A stretch of 64,000 nucleotides of DNA. Origin: Plazaster borealis (Eukaryota > Echinodermata > Asteroidea > Forcipulatida > Labidiasteridae). The first letter of the stretch is position 1, and every line of letters starts with the position of its first letter. Where the stretch lies: NCBI GenBank assembly GCA_021014325.1, contig CM037472.1, forward strand, positions 39,580,234 to 39,644,233, in the 5' to 3' direction. A program made the position numbers and the translations under genes. The notes beneath the pieces were generated by a model that ran no database searches, was not told where the DNA came from, and saw only the letters and a program-made list of their open reading frames with translations. Shown piece after piece: positions 11,801 to 22,263 of the stretch.

Positions 11801-14800
11801 ACTTAAAAAAAAGGCCATACAAGCATTATGAATGTTTAATAAGTGTGTGGGGAAAGTTTTTGGTGGAGAGTACAAAGGAAACTTCAGTTATTGATGGCGA
11901 ACGATCGTAAAACTTTCACCTATTAACGATGATTTCAAAAACGTATAGCGTTAAGGAGGGCCAAAATATTAGACCCCTATCAGGCTCACGGGGGAGCCTT
12001 ATAGTTTCTAGAAGTACCCCTGGCCTGGTCATTGCCTTTGTGCCTCTTGAAATGTACCATCTTTACATTTACTCATTGCCCTGGCCTGGACCTTTATTCC
12101 TATTTCCTAGACCCAGTGCCAATATCATGTTGCTTGACTCCCTCGACTTCTTGGCAAGTTTTAGTTTCAGGTGGTGAGTAATTTTTTGAATAGAAACCCC
12201 CTGTTTTTATGCAGAGATTTCCCCCAGTTGTCAGTTACTTACCATACACAATTGTGGAGAGCACATTAACGCGAAAATATGCGCACTCGTTTTGGTGTAA
12301 TTTTATGAAAATCTCTAAGCTGGCAATCACTCGATTAAACATCATAGGTGCCATGATGTTTACTGATGTGCATGTGTACACGAGCAGTGATTCGATTCGC
12401 TGAAACAGCGGCATTACCTACCTAGTCTTTTTTCGTGTTGCTGCAGTGCGCTGTTTGCTGCTGGTTCGTGTTCTGCTGTGGTGGTGCTGTGAGCGATGAA
12501 TACCGCCTTGAACAAGGACTACTCATCGTATATGCACATCAGTAAACATCATGGCGCCAACGACGTTTCCAGTGATTACCATTTCGGAGATTTATATTAA
12601 ATTACATCAAAACGAGCGCGCATATTTTCGTGTTAATGTGCTCTCCACAATTGCGCTACGATAAGTGACAACTGGGGAAAGAATCTCGGCATAAAAACAT
12701 AAGTTTCTATTCAAAAAATTATCTCACCTCCTGAAGGTACCTGGGCGTAGGGCCAAGAAGCGGAGGGAGTCCAACGTATTGGCAGTATTTATGGGGCTAT
12801 ATGCAACTCTGTTTATATACACTACTCTACTCTCCAATCTAACGTTACGCTACTCAAGTTTCGGAACAAAAAAATATCAGAACTTCAGACAGAAGTTAAG
12901 ATCCAGCAGAACCCTACTTCGAACTCAACCTTTTAACCTTGGGAAGTAAAATTTAGTCCTACAGCATGTATATGAATTACGGTTTACTGAAAATCAATGC
13001 TATAAAGATTGCACGCTTTTCAAAGATTGTGCTGCAGCTCTAACTGCGCAAATTTTAAATTTACTTGAACAAACTAAGTTTGCATAAATAAGTGGTAAAC
13101 ACAATTATTAACAACAGGAAACTTTATTTTCAACATGTTGAGGCCTGATGATAGCACACAGTGAGGATTTCGGAACAGAGGTTTGGTCACTGTGTATCGC
13201 CCCGTCTCTTGGTCGACAGGAATCAAAATGGACAATTGAAATTATGTTGAAAAACATATGACAGCATGATATATTAGGCCTGCCTGTTTACTCTGTATGC
13301 AGTCTGTATATGTACGTGTTCAGGTAGCCTAATGGCCTTTTGCAGACAGAATACAGTAACATCCAGATCCAGATCAAATCATGACAGTATCATAAATAAA
13401 ACACTAAGTCATCTCTCTTTATCAAAAAGAGACTTCCTTCAGCCAGGACTATGTCATGTCTGTATGAGAGTTCTTGCCATAGAGTATGCTGGAAGTTTAT
13501 GTACACATACAGGATTGGAAAATCTATTGCTTTTAAAATTGATAACCAGAAACACAAATAAAATTAACACCAACAGAGTTGGTCTTTTTGCTTTGGGTTG
13601 AATGTTAGCTGTAAAAGCGACTATAGAAAAATAGAACCTGGAGAATGCTGAGCTCTATTGTCATCTGTGTCTGCTGTGCACGCCCTCTATGTCAGCTGTA
13701 GACATAGAGTATCAATATAGAAATAGAACACAGAGAATGCTGAGCTCTATTGTCATCTGTGTCTGCTGTGCACGCCCTCTTTGTCAACTGTGGACATAGA
13801 GTATCAATATAGAAATAGAACACAGAGAATGCTGAGCTCAATTGTAATCTGTGTCTGCTGTGCACACCCTTTATGTCAGCTGTGGACATAGAGTATCAAT
13901 ATAGAAATAGAACACAGAGAATGCTGAGCTCAATTGTAATCTGTGTCTGCTGTGCACGCCCTCTATGTCAACTGTGGACATAGAGTATCAATATAGAAAT
14001 AGAACATAGAGAATGCTGAGCTCAATTGTCCTCTGTGTCTGCTGTGCACGCCCTCTATGTCAGCAGTGGACATAGAGTATCAATATAGAAATAGAACACA
14101 GAGAATACTGAGCTCTATTGTCATCTGTGTCTGCTGTGCACGCCCTCTTTGTCAACTGTGGACATAGAGTATCAATATAGAAATAGAACACAGAGAATGC
14201 TGAGCTCTATTGTCATCTGTGTCTGCTGTGCACGCCCTCTATGTCAGCTGTGGACATAGAGTATCAATATAGAAATAGAACACAGAGAATGCTGAGCTCA
14301 ATTGTCTTCTGTGTCTGCTGTGCACGCCCTCTTTGTCAGCTCTGGACATAGAGTATCAATACCATGTGACATGCCTGTATGGCAAAATTAACCAGATCAA
14401 CCAATGAGAAAGCTGGAATTTGCCATACAGCTAAAATGGCAGCATGCATGCATGAAAGCATACACAGATAACTTCACAATCACACAGCATTCTCAAAGTA
14501 CTAATTCTATGAAAATTAACATGTCTTCTCAGTTTTCCTTTTGAACTTTTTGAAAACGATGCAAAGTTAAGCTGGATGTGTTTTCTTTTTTTCTCTAAGG
14601 GCATTGACCAACATGAAGGTGCGATTGAAGGGAGCTCAGAAAGGTCATAGTCTCCTGAAGAAGAAAGCTGATGCTCTGTCTTTAAGATTCAGACAAATCT
14701 TGCATAAGATCATAGAGGTACCTAGATATTAACACAACCTTAAAGAGTGAATTAATTCAAATCCTAAACACACCATATAACCAACCTGTGAAATTGTCAT

Positions 14801-17800
14801 CAAACTCTGAGCTCATGTTTAAGTGACATCAAAACAAAACAGTTTACCTGGGATTTCGTGCATTGGATTCATATAAGGCTTGTTTGGATTGAAGCAATTC
14901 AAAGAAAGAATGGTGATTTGGGTGTCTTCAATTCAAATGATATTTCTTGACTTTGCCAGTATTTAAGATAAGACGAAACTCTCTGAAGGATTGGTACTGG
15001 TTGTGCATGTATGGAATTCATAATAAAAGTAGTTTATTTTTTTTTGTATTTTTTTTTAAATTGCAAATTCTGTTCTTTGACTTCATCAAAAATTGTCTAC
15101 AGATAAAATACCTTGGTAATCTTAGAGACTTTGTATGATTGTGTATACAAAGCTATGGAGGTGGTCAGCGCTGGGGCACATTGTAAAGCGCCTAGAGATA
15201 ACTTTATATTAGGCGCTATATAAATCGAATATATTATTATTATTATTATTTGTTTGGAAGAGCAGTGATTCAGGTTTGAATCCAAATGAACAAATATGGA
15301 GTTTATTTGTTGGTGATTTTTCTTCCAGACAAAGACATTGATGGGGGAAGTCATGAAGCTAGCGTCTTTGTCACTTGCAGAAGCCAAATTCGCCTCTGGG
15401 GATTTTAAGTAAGTACAGCAGTTATTGACAAAACTTAACCAATTGAAATTACTTCATATGGCACTTTGCCAGGGGAAAAAAACTGCTGTGCCTTTTAATG
15501 TTGATCACTTGGATCTAACACAATAATTGGTTTCATTTTGTGGGTGATATTTTGTGTGAATGTTTTTACCTAATGTGAAAGGAACGTAGTGTTTGTTACT
15601 CTCACTGTCTCTAATACAGGTTGTTGGCAAATTGATGGTCAGGGGTGCTGGTGACAATAAGTCCATTATAACACTAACACAATCATTAAAGGTACTGGAC
15701 ACATTTGGTAATTGTCAAAGACCAGTATTCTCATTTGGTGTATCCCAACATATATGCATAAAATAACAAACTTGTGAAAATTTGGGCTTAATTGGTCATC
15801 GAAGTTGCAAGAAAATAATGAAAGAAAAAACACCCTTGTTGCACTAATTTGTGTGCTTTCAGATGTCTGAAAAAGGCTTCAGGCCTGAAGTCTTTTTCAG
15901 ATTCAAATATTTTTCTCAAATACCTCTTTCTCAAAAACTACGTTAGACCTACTTCAGAGGGAGTCGTTTCTCACAATGTTTTATACTATCAACAGCTCTC
16001 CATTGCTCATTACCAAGTAAGTTTTTATGCTAATAAATATTTTGAGTAATTACCAAAAGTGTCCAGTGCCTTTATGTGTCATAAATTTGAATACATTTTC
16101 TATTTATTTACGGTAATATTTAAAGAACATTGTCTGATATTCTTTTGCAGTCACATGGTGCTTCAAAATGTGACAAGAGCCAAAACTAAAGTGAGATCAA
16201 AGAGAGATAACGTTGCAGGTAGGCTTGGTTCTAGACCTTCAATAATAGGGTACAGCCCAGCCTCGCTACCATGGGCAGCGCGCCGTATCGATACCTCGCG
16301 TCACTAACCCCTGGTAGGGATGTACTGAAAAATAACGCTGATTGGCTCCCAAAAGTGACTTTTTTGCGTGCACGCTTTTAAAAAACTTGTAGGACGCTTA
16401 GTAGGCGCGTGTCAAAATGCAAGTATTTTGACTCGGTTTCATTTCAAATGAATCATGTTTTTACACAGTCACCCTAAACTGCATACAGTTAGACATATCA
16501 CAATATCAAAGAAGAATGAGAGGGGACCAGTTGCTCTTTGACCTAATGCCTCTTTTGCGGGTAGCCATACTTGAGCGGGCGCGTAGAGTGGGTTAGGCCA
16601 CAGGCCTAATTAAAATGTGCTAGATTCTGGCACATTTTAATGAACCAATTCCAGGGGTTATGAGCGAGCAAGGCATGCTGGGAAAAAATGGAGCGGCAAG
16701 ATTGGTCACCCCTGGGAACGAGGTTGGGTACAGCCAATCAAATCAATATAACCAAACTGGCTGGAAGGGAAAATAGTCTGGCCCCTTTTAGGTTTTATCT
16801 GAGTCAATATTCATTATTGCTGTTACACATAGGAAACATGACATATAGCCTATGGCGGCTGCATGCAAAAAGTCTTTAGTAACGTCAAAGGACAGTATGA
16901 AAATGGTCACATGATTTTAATGCCTCGGGTTATCAGCTAACAATGTTATAGTTGACTATGCAAGACTCGTGCACATTCAAACATTTTTGAGAATCAAGAA
17001 AGAGTCTTACATCATGTAGAGTGCCGGCACATATTCCCTAGTTAAGTGTACTGTGTACTGTGGTCTGTAATTATACAGTGTGTCCTGAAAAAAGGGAAAA
17101 CCAGGGTTTAACTACTGAACATATCCATAAGTGTCTACTTTATTTTGTCTTCTTTCATGTGATATCCACAAGATGCTAGAGTCATGCATGCTTGATCAGA
17201 GACAATCTAAATTGCCAATGACAGGATTGGTTTTGTTATAAGTAAGATGATGCCATATTCAGGTTAATTCAAAAAGTAAAGAAGCCTGTTTAAAAAAAAG
17301 CATTCTTTTAGTTTTCTACAGATGGTGCCACAACTTCTGTGGCATGGAACATTCTTTACTTTGTGGCTAACTTAATGGTCATACAAGGTTCAGATTTGTC
17401 TAACAGACATGATTTTAAAGAAAAAATTGAAATTTCTATCCAAGCCCTAAAGATTAAACACAAGCTTTAAAGAACTATTAGACAGGGTAGTCATGAACAA
17501 ACCTCTATCCGGACGGTCTCTTCAGACTGTTCCTGACCAATAATAGAGGAGGAGGTAGAGATTCAGTTGATGCTTACCTTTATTGAATAGACTGTGCAAG
17601 TCTTGCCCGTATCGGAACAAGAAAACACGTCAAACGAAGAATTGTTTTCTTCTAAAAATCAAATCTTTGTTTTAAATTATATCTAATGACAAACTCTGAA
17701 CAACAAAAATACTCGGTACATGTTTATATAATCAGTTTTAGTTTTTATAATAAATAAACAAATAATGTGTTAATTATTATTGAACCAAAATTCAAACTCT

Positions 17801-19591
17801 GGGACAAGGATGCTTATTTGATCTTAACTTTTCAGAAACCCCTTCCGCGGATTCGCGAAGGTCACACGGGCGAAAAATTAACGCTTGACGCAGTTTATAG
17901 AGGGCGCTGACGCCTCAACAAACATAGACTACAATGAAAAGGCTTCTCGTTGCAATTACAGCATCTAGCGATTATCATTGCGCATCCAAAACAAGCGTTT
18001 ACATAAGTTTTGTGATCGGAGGTGAGCACAAAATTCCTAACTTTTTGCAGTAACCGGAAGCTGAGGTCAAGTTTAATTATCGGGTTTTCCTTGGCGTTAT
18101 ATTGTTGAATTGATTTTACTTTTATATTTTTATAACTAAGTATTACATTCCCAACAACATATATATTTTTCATGGTCATAAACCACGTTAAACTAAAATA
18201 ATTGACGAAACAAAATCTTGCCAACGTAAATCTCCATATGGTTGGGACCACAATAGTCCCGGAAGTTAAAATATGCGCGAGACTTGCACAGTCTATTATA
18301 TTTAATGGTTGCTGAGTACCAAAGATTGTCTAGCACCTCTGGGCACAAGACGGGCAACTGGAGCTCTATCTATACCAAAATGGCGTGTAGTGCATACTTC
18401 ACATTTTAGCCAGAGTTGCATATCTTGCTTCTGCGACGCTATACGATATTTGCTGAGTACCGAGAGCCAAAACCCTTTTTGGGTGTTTTTTTTCTCAGGA
18501 CACCCTGTACAGTGACTCAGCTCTTGCCATTTTACACAACCTAATTAAAGATTCTATTTTTATTCATAGGTGTTCTTCTTCCAGTCTTTGAGCATTACAC
18601 TGATGGTGGTGACAGTAAGTGGTTGTTGTTTTCTTACACCTCTGTGAATTTTCAAATTTCCTTTGCTTTGACCAGCATTTTTAGAAATCTGAGTTGGAAA
18701 ATTGTTTGTTCAGACATTTATTTGTCCGAGTTGGAGATTAAAAATCTTAGCACAGGAATGGAAAGCATAATTTAGGAGTAATTTTAACAACATTTATATT
18801 CCATTGCTTGCTTATTAGCTTCATCTGAGATAAATTGTGTACAAAGTGTGCCCAGCAGAAGGACCTTAAAGAGCCACTGATGGGCACCTGACATGATAGA
18901 AAATTGAGGATAATTTAATTTGATTCTATCACTTCAAAAACACTTGAACTTTGATCACTTTCAATTCTTTTTTCTCTACACCAGCATACGAGCTTACAGG
19001 GCTATCTAGAGGTGGTCAACAAATAGACAAACTCAAGAAGAATTATGACAAAGCAGTTCAACTCTTGGTGGAGCTAGCGTCGCTGCAGACATCATTTGTG
19101 ACCCTTGATGAAGTGATTAAGATCACTAATAGACGTGTGAATGCTATTGAACATGGTGAGTATAAAAGATAACGAAGGAAACCTTCTTGGAGGCTGGAAG
19201 TATAGGCCAGACAATCCATGCTCAACATCACAATGTTGCAAAGTGTAGGAAACGACTTCCAGTAAACCACAGGTTTTACTAAGCGTATACTAGAAAACTT
19301 AGAAAAGGATGGTCAGGTGTTAAACTTGAGCATTTTCTCATGTCTTCTGCCATTTCTCCTACAGTTATCATTCCACGTATCGAGAACACAATCGCATACA
19401 TAACCACCGAGCTGGATGAGAGGGAGCGTGAGGAGTTTTACCGTCTCAAGAAGATACAGGAAAAGAAGAAGATCATCCGTAAGAAAAAGGAGGAATTGCT
19501 TGCGGCTCGCAAGGCGTTAGGTGAAGATTTTAGTGAAGGGGGTAATCTTTTATCTGATGACAGAGATGAAGATTTATTATTTGAGACTTAA
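8836..19591 (+). CDS. ATP6V1D: V-type proton ATPase subunit D, complete, seven exons
   Basis: Subunit D is the long coiled-coil axle of the cytosolic V1 sector. With subunit F it turns inside the A3B3 ring and couples ATP hydrolysis to proton transport into endosomes, lysosomes and other compartments. Exons 8836-8876, 14600-14717, 15329-15408, 16151-16218, 18570-18614, 18985-19155 and 19365-19591 join in frame to 249 residues, against 247 in human. Family signatures are the start [91 protein letters not shown] and the end DEDLLFE. The ATG is chosen because MSGK is the conserved N-terminus. Intron 1 (5.7 kb) is swollen by transposons. Confidence 0.98.
9121..10719. mobile_element. Foldback transposon with ~700-bp inverted arms and 9-bp target duplication
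   Basis: The element spans 9130-10710. Its ends are perfect inverse copies (TAGACCCAGTAACTGGGGCG inward) and the arms stay nearly identical to 9829 on the left and 9961 on the right, around a spacer of about 130 bp. The direct repeat GCCCCTGCC flanks it at 9121-9129 and 10711-10719. Even the AT trinucleotide tracts are mirrored, which points to a young copy or arm-to-arm conversion. The right arm holds about 90 bp of extra GC-rich sequence near 10205-10320. No transposase is visible. A 9-bp duplication with long arms suggests a Mutator-like or foldback class. It lies in ATP6V1D intron 1. Confidence 0.9.
10721..12016. mobile_element. 1.3-kb element with ~38-bp terminal inverted repeats
   Basis: The left end TACTTCTAGAAACTATAAGG continues as CTCCCCCGTGAGCCT, and the right end is its inverse at 11979-12016. 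Flanks CCCCTGCCC (10712-10720) and CCCCTGGCC (12017-12025) look like a 9-bp target duplication with one mismatch. The interior has no convincing coding sequence; the 146-codon minus-strand frame at 11435-11875 resembles nothing known to me. The termini resemble those of the small palindrome at 28025-28104. Confidence 0.75.
12110..12790. mobile_element. Older foldback element, arms ~330 bp
   Basis: Segments such as TGGAGAGCACATTAACGCGA at about 12255 and ACATCATAGGTGCCATGATG at about 12340 recur inverted at 12600-12655 and 12540-12560. The arms have many mismatches, so this copy is older than the one at 9130-10710. It lies in ATP6V1D intron 1. Confidence 0.7.
12791..13619. other. ATP6V1D intron 1, unremarkable part
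   Basis: No exon, RNA gene or clear repeat was recognised here. Confidence 0.4.
13620..14360. repeat. 92-bp tandem array, eight copies
   Basis: The motif GAATGCTGAGCTC recurs every 92 bp at 13643, 13735, 13827, 13919, 14011, 14103, 14195 and 14287. Each unit carries GTGTCTGCTGTGCACGCCCT and GACATAGAGTATCAATATAG. The last copy runs into the rest of a dispersed element to about 14470, and single copies of that element lie elsewhere in the window. Confidence 0.95.
14600..14717 (+). CDS. ATP6V1D: ATP6V1D coding exon 2
   Basis: The acceptor is ttctctaag before 14600 and the donor is gtacct. One base completes Met, then 39 codons from [13 protein letters not shown] to HKIIE. Confidence 0.97.
15160..15252 (+). 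repeat. 3' tail of a LINE or SINE with ATT microsatellite
   Basis: AGGCGCTATATAAATCGAAT followed by ATT repeats matches the tail type of the LINE fragment at 25744-26575. No coding part is attached. Confidence 0.55.
15329..15408 (+). CDS. ATP6V1D: ATP6V1D coding exon 3
   Basis: The acceptor is ttcttccag and the donor gtaagt. It has 26 codons plus 2 nt, from [10 protein letters not shown] to FASGDF. Confidence 0.97.
15686..16074. repeat. MITE-like element, AAAGG-ACTGGACAC family, copy A
   Basis: It starts TTAAAGGTACTGGACACATT and ends ACCAAAAGTGTCCAGTGCCT on the plus strand, an inverted terminal repeat of about 25 bp. The interior TTGTCAAAGACCAGTATTCT is shared with the copies at 48777-49114 and 62920-63290. 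It lies in ATP6V1D intron 3. Confidence 0.8.
16151..16218 (+). CDS. ATP6V1D: ATP6V1D coding exon 4
   Basis: The acceptor is tcttttgcag and the donor gtaggc. It encodes [20 protein letters not shown] and VA, the conserved basic helix segment. Confidence 0.97.
16249..16735. mobile_element. 469-bp inverted-repeat element with 9-bp target duplication
   Basis: The element 16258-16726 begins CAGCCTCGCTACCATGGG and ends with an inverse of CAACCTCGTTCCCAGGGG. The direct repeat GGTACAGCC flanks it at 16249-16257 and 16727-16735. It starts 40 bp after the ATP6V1D exon-4 donor and has no coding capacity. Confidence 0.75.
17074..18509. mobile_element. Possible Tc1/mariner-type remnant interrupted by another element
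   Basis: The left edge TACAGTGTGTCCTGAAAAAA and the inverse of the right edge, TACAGGGTGTCCTGAGAAAA, are similar and TA-bounded, as in mariner-like elements. Most of the interior is taken by the nested element at 17587-18296. No transposase is left. Confidence 0.4.
17587..18296 (-). mobile_element. 0.7-kb inverted-repeat element, copy 1
   Basis: Its ends are ATAGACTGTGCAAGTCT and the inverse. It matches 53201-53902 over its whole length in the opposite orientation. On the minus strand, 17895-18251 is open for 118 codons and ends with a Cys-rich stretch ([19 protein letters not shown]). Whether this is translated is unknown. Confidence 0.8.
18570..18614 (+). CDS. ATP6V1D: ATP6V1D coding exon 5 (45 nt)
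   Basis: A 45-nt exon between tattcatag and gtaagt encodes [15 protein letters not shown], matching the GVTLPVFEHY segment of the family. Confidence 0.95.
18985..19155 (+). CDS. ATP6V1D: ATP6V1D coding exon 6
   Basis: The acceptor is acaccag and the donor gtgagt. It has 56 full codons, including the most conserved [20 protein letters not shown] stretch and RRVNAIEH. Confidence 0.98.
19365..19591 (+). CDS. ATP6V1D: ATP6V1D coding exon 7 with stop
   Basis: The acceptor is tctcctacag. It encodes [20 protein letters not shown], the [14 protein letters not shown] coiled coil and an acidic tail DEDLLFET, with TAA at 19589-19591. Confidence 0.98.
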
Positions 19592-21192
19592 TAGAAGTAG
19601 TGAACTACTAGGATGTAAAAGCCCCATTTACTTTTGGAAATGAAGATCAAATATCACTATCTTTAAATTTACCTTTCTCCGAGGCATTCCCTTTATGTTT
19701 ATGAAAAGCATGTTGAGTTTCTGGTACTTGCTCTGTATATTACATACCAATGATGAAATGCAACAATTGTAGTTGTTGTTTCATAGTGTCATTTTAGTGT
19801 CTGTGGAAAACTTTAAAGATCAATAACTACATGTTCCACTTCACCAAAGGAAATTGGGGCTTTGAATTAACTTGAAAATAATTTATTATTATACATAAAT
19901 ATTAATGTCTACATGTGTAACTGTTGAGAGTTTTTCTGTGGTGCTCTTGACCACTAAAGTTTAAGACAATAAAATTGCTTTTCTTGTTAACATCTCATGG
20001 TGAAAGGTTTTTTTGTTTATGGTTCGGGAGACTTTTAGAGATAACCGGTACACTCTGTACAATTGTCAACATAGCTGGAAATGTATTTTTTCAAAGGATG
20101 GCGAGGATTTTACCCTTTTTTTTCTTCCCCCCTTTCTTGACAAAGATCTTGATTCTTATTTGGTGTTTGTCTTTATTGGTTTAATTCTTTCTGGTCAAAT
20201 TTTATTAAACTCGGCCTCAAAAGATTGAAAAGAAAATGACAATTAAGATTGAGATTCAAACTAAAATTGACAGTTTTTCTCACAACAAATCCCGTATAAG
20301 GTTTGCTTACACTAAGGTGTTGTATGAGTGTAAAATGGGGCATAATTTAAGCATTGAAGATGAGCAATAGACTCATAGTAAAGTACTTATTTCTGTGGAT
20401 TTGGATGTCGGGAAAAACTAGAATGACTCTTAGTAACAAGTATGATAATATAATATAATATTTTTATTTATAAAATTCTTATGTCAAACTGCTATAATGG
20501 TACTATTATTATTATCACACGGCCTGATGATTAATAGATATAATAACTTCATCCAGGATAAAGAATAATTGGTTTTGTTTGTTACCTTACATTGATGTGT
20601 GATAAGCACAATATACTCTCTGCTTTCCGAGTACTGCAGAAAAACCCCACAAAGAGGCAACTCTGGTGGGATTCTAACCCACTACCCAGGGCCTGATGTG
20701 TTAATGTCAGAATAACTTTCCTTAATTGTGTAGCGCATAATGCAAATTCAGAGTTGTATAAATGGTTCAATAGTTGTTAAGATTGTGTACACCTACCCAG
20801 CCGTGTGTAATATTTCAGGCAAATTGAAAATCGATTAATTCAGATCATGGTGTTAGACAGAATTTTGAAACAGGTTGTCCAAGTTTGCCTTAAATTAAAG
20901 GCCCGTCTTGCCGACACCCAGTCTCCCCTCTGACTAACATCATGATTTGGATGTATTTAAACTCTTAAGAGGGTACAGGTGAAAACAATCAAGCATCAAA
21001 ATAAATATGACAGTCATACTGTTTGTCTTTAAGGAATGTTTTAGCAGTTAGAGATATACGGTATTTTAATACTATTGCAACTATATTATTGTATATTATT
21101 GTAATAAAAAATAGAAGGTTGTGTATTATAGGCTACTCTGGCTGACTCGAGTTGTCTGCTATTATTGTAATGTAATAGACAATGACAATAAA
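19592..21192 (+). other. ATP6V1D 3' UTR region
   Basis: Non-coding AT-rich sequence follows the stop. AATAAA occurs at 19968-19973 (near end) and 21187-21192 (far end), which would give short and long transcripts. No exon is seen. Confidence 0.45.
19968..19973 (+). terminator. Candidate poly(A) signal of ATP6V1D
   Basis: An AATAAA hexamer lies about 380 bp after the stop codon and is followed by a T-rich stretch, as expected of a cleavage site. Proximity is the only evidence. Confidence 0.45.
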
Positions 21193-22254
21193 AACCATTG
21201 ACTGTATGAAATTATATCCCAATGTTTCATGATGATTTAATTTACAATGTATGCCAGGGTTTACCCTTACAGCCTCTGGATGGACTAAAAAACCACATCA
21301 GTGCAGATCTCTTGGCAATAACGGCAACAAGTTCTTAAATATTATTACATACCACCACACACAGATCCTTGTCATTTGCCATGTATTTACTGCTGCGATG
21401 CTCCAAAGACCAATATTGGATAGGCACGTCCAATATTGATAATTATTAGACACTTCACAGCATGGTTTCCAAAATGATCGTTCTCTGCCTGTTTGTCCAA
21501 ACGAGGAAAGTTCATGTCACAGCAGATAAGGTTGGTGTCTACATGGAGTCGTCCACGTTATTCAGAAGGGGTTTTTACAATTTTCAGAGTATGGGGTGGA
21601 TGACTTTCCAAGTCCATTTTGTATTTATTGTGAAAACAATTTCAACTGACATGAATTTATGTGCGAGTTAAATAAAACAAATATCTAAAGCATTTCGTTT
21701 GTGCATTGTCGCAGAATGCAATTTCTCGGTGAAATCTGGCTTTTCCATTTCAACAGGCTTCGTTTTGTGAAATGGTGTAGTCCAGATTTCACCTTGTGAT
21801 TATATTCTGCAAAAATGCACTGGTATGCATCCAATATTTGTATTATTTGTTAGTTCTTGTTCTTTAGGCATATAATTAAATGAAAAATAGTTGAACCAAA
21901 TATTTGAGTTACTTCAAATATATATGCATATTTCAAGCATGACACTTGGTACTTGGAAAAAGTAGAAAATTTGATTGAGTACAAGGGCTGACCTACATGT
22001 ACACATGGTATAGGCTTTAATAGATTTTGAAGGCTATTTAATACAAACTTTGCTGATTTTTCTGGTGGCAAAATAAACAGAAAACAGACTTAAGTAGGAA
22101 GAAAATCATGCCTGATGTTTACATTTAAAAAACCTGTATACTATTAATATTTTTCAAAGTACATTGGGCAATAATACTTCTCCTTTGCCTTATTGGTCAG
22201 GGGCAGGGGACCTCTTTTCACCTTTGAGCTGCAACTTGGTAGGGAATCCAGATC
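21193..22254 (-). other. Space between convergent genes; Arpin 3' UTR
   Basis: Arpin's 3' UTR must lie here on the minus strand. ATTAAA at 22037-22042 and AATAAA at 21624-21629 (minus strand) are candidate poly(A) signals. A 120-bp hairpin sits at 21701-21820. Confidence 0.4.
21701..21820. repeat. 120-bp hairpin between ATP6V1D and Arpin
   Basis: GTGCATT at the left is matched by AATGCAC at the right. Longer paired blocks (GGTGAAATCTGG, CCATTTCA) lie inside, so most of the segment can fold on itself. Confidence 0.6.
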
Positions 22255-22263
22255 TCAATCATC
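22255..22263 (-). CDS. ARPIN: Arpin coding exon 6: two Asp codons and stop
   Basis: The acceptor ttttgttgcag is followed by GAT GAT TGA, completing the WDD end typical of Arpin. The rest of the exon is 3' UTR. Confidence 0.88.
   Translation of the reverse strand, partial: DD

Noticed and set aside
11435..11875. 146-codon minus-strand frame
   Set aside because: Lies inside a non-autonomous element, resembles no family and has unstructured composition; likely chance.
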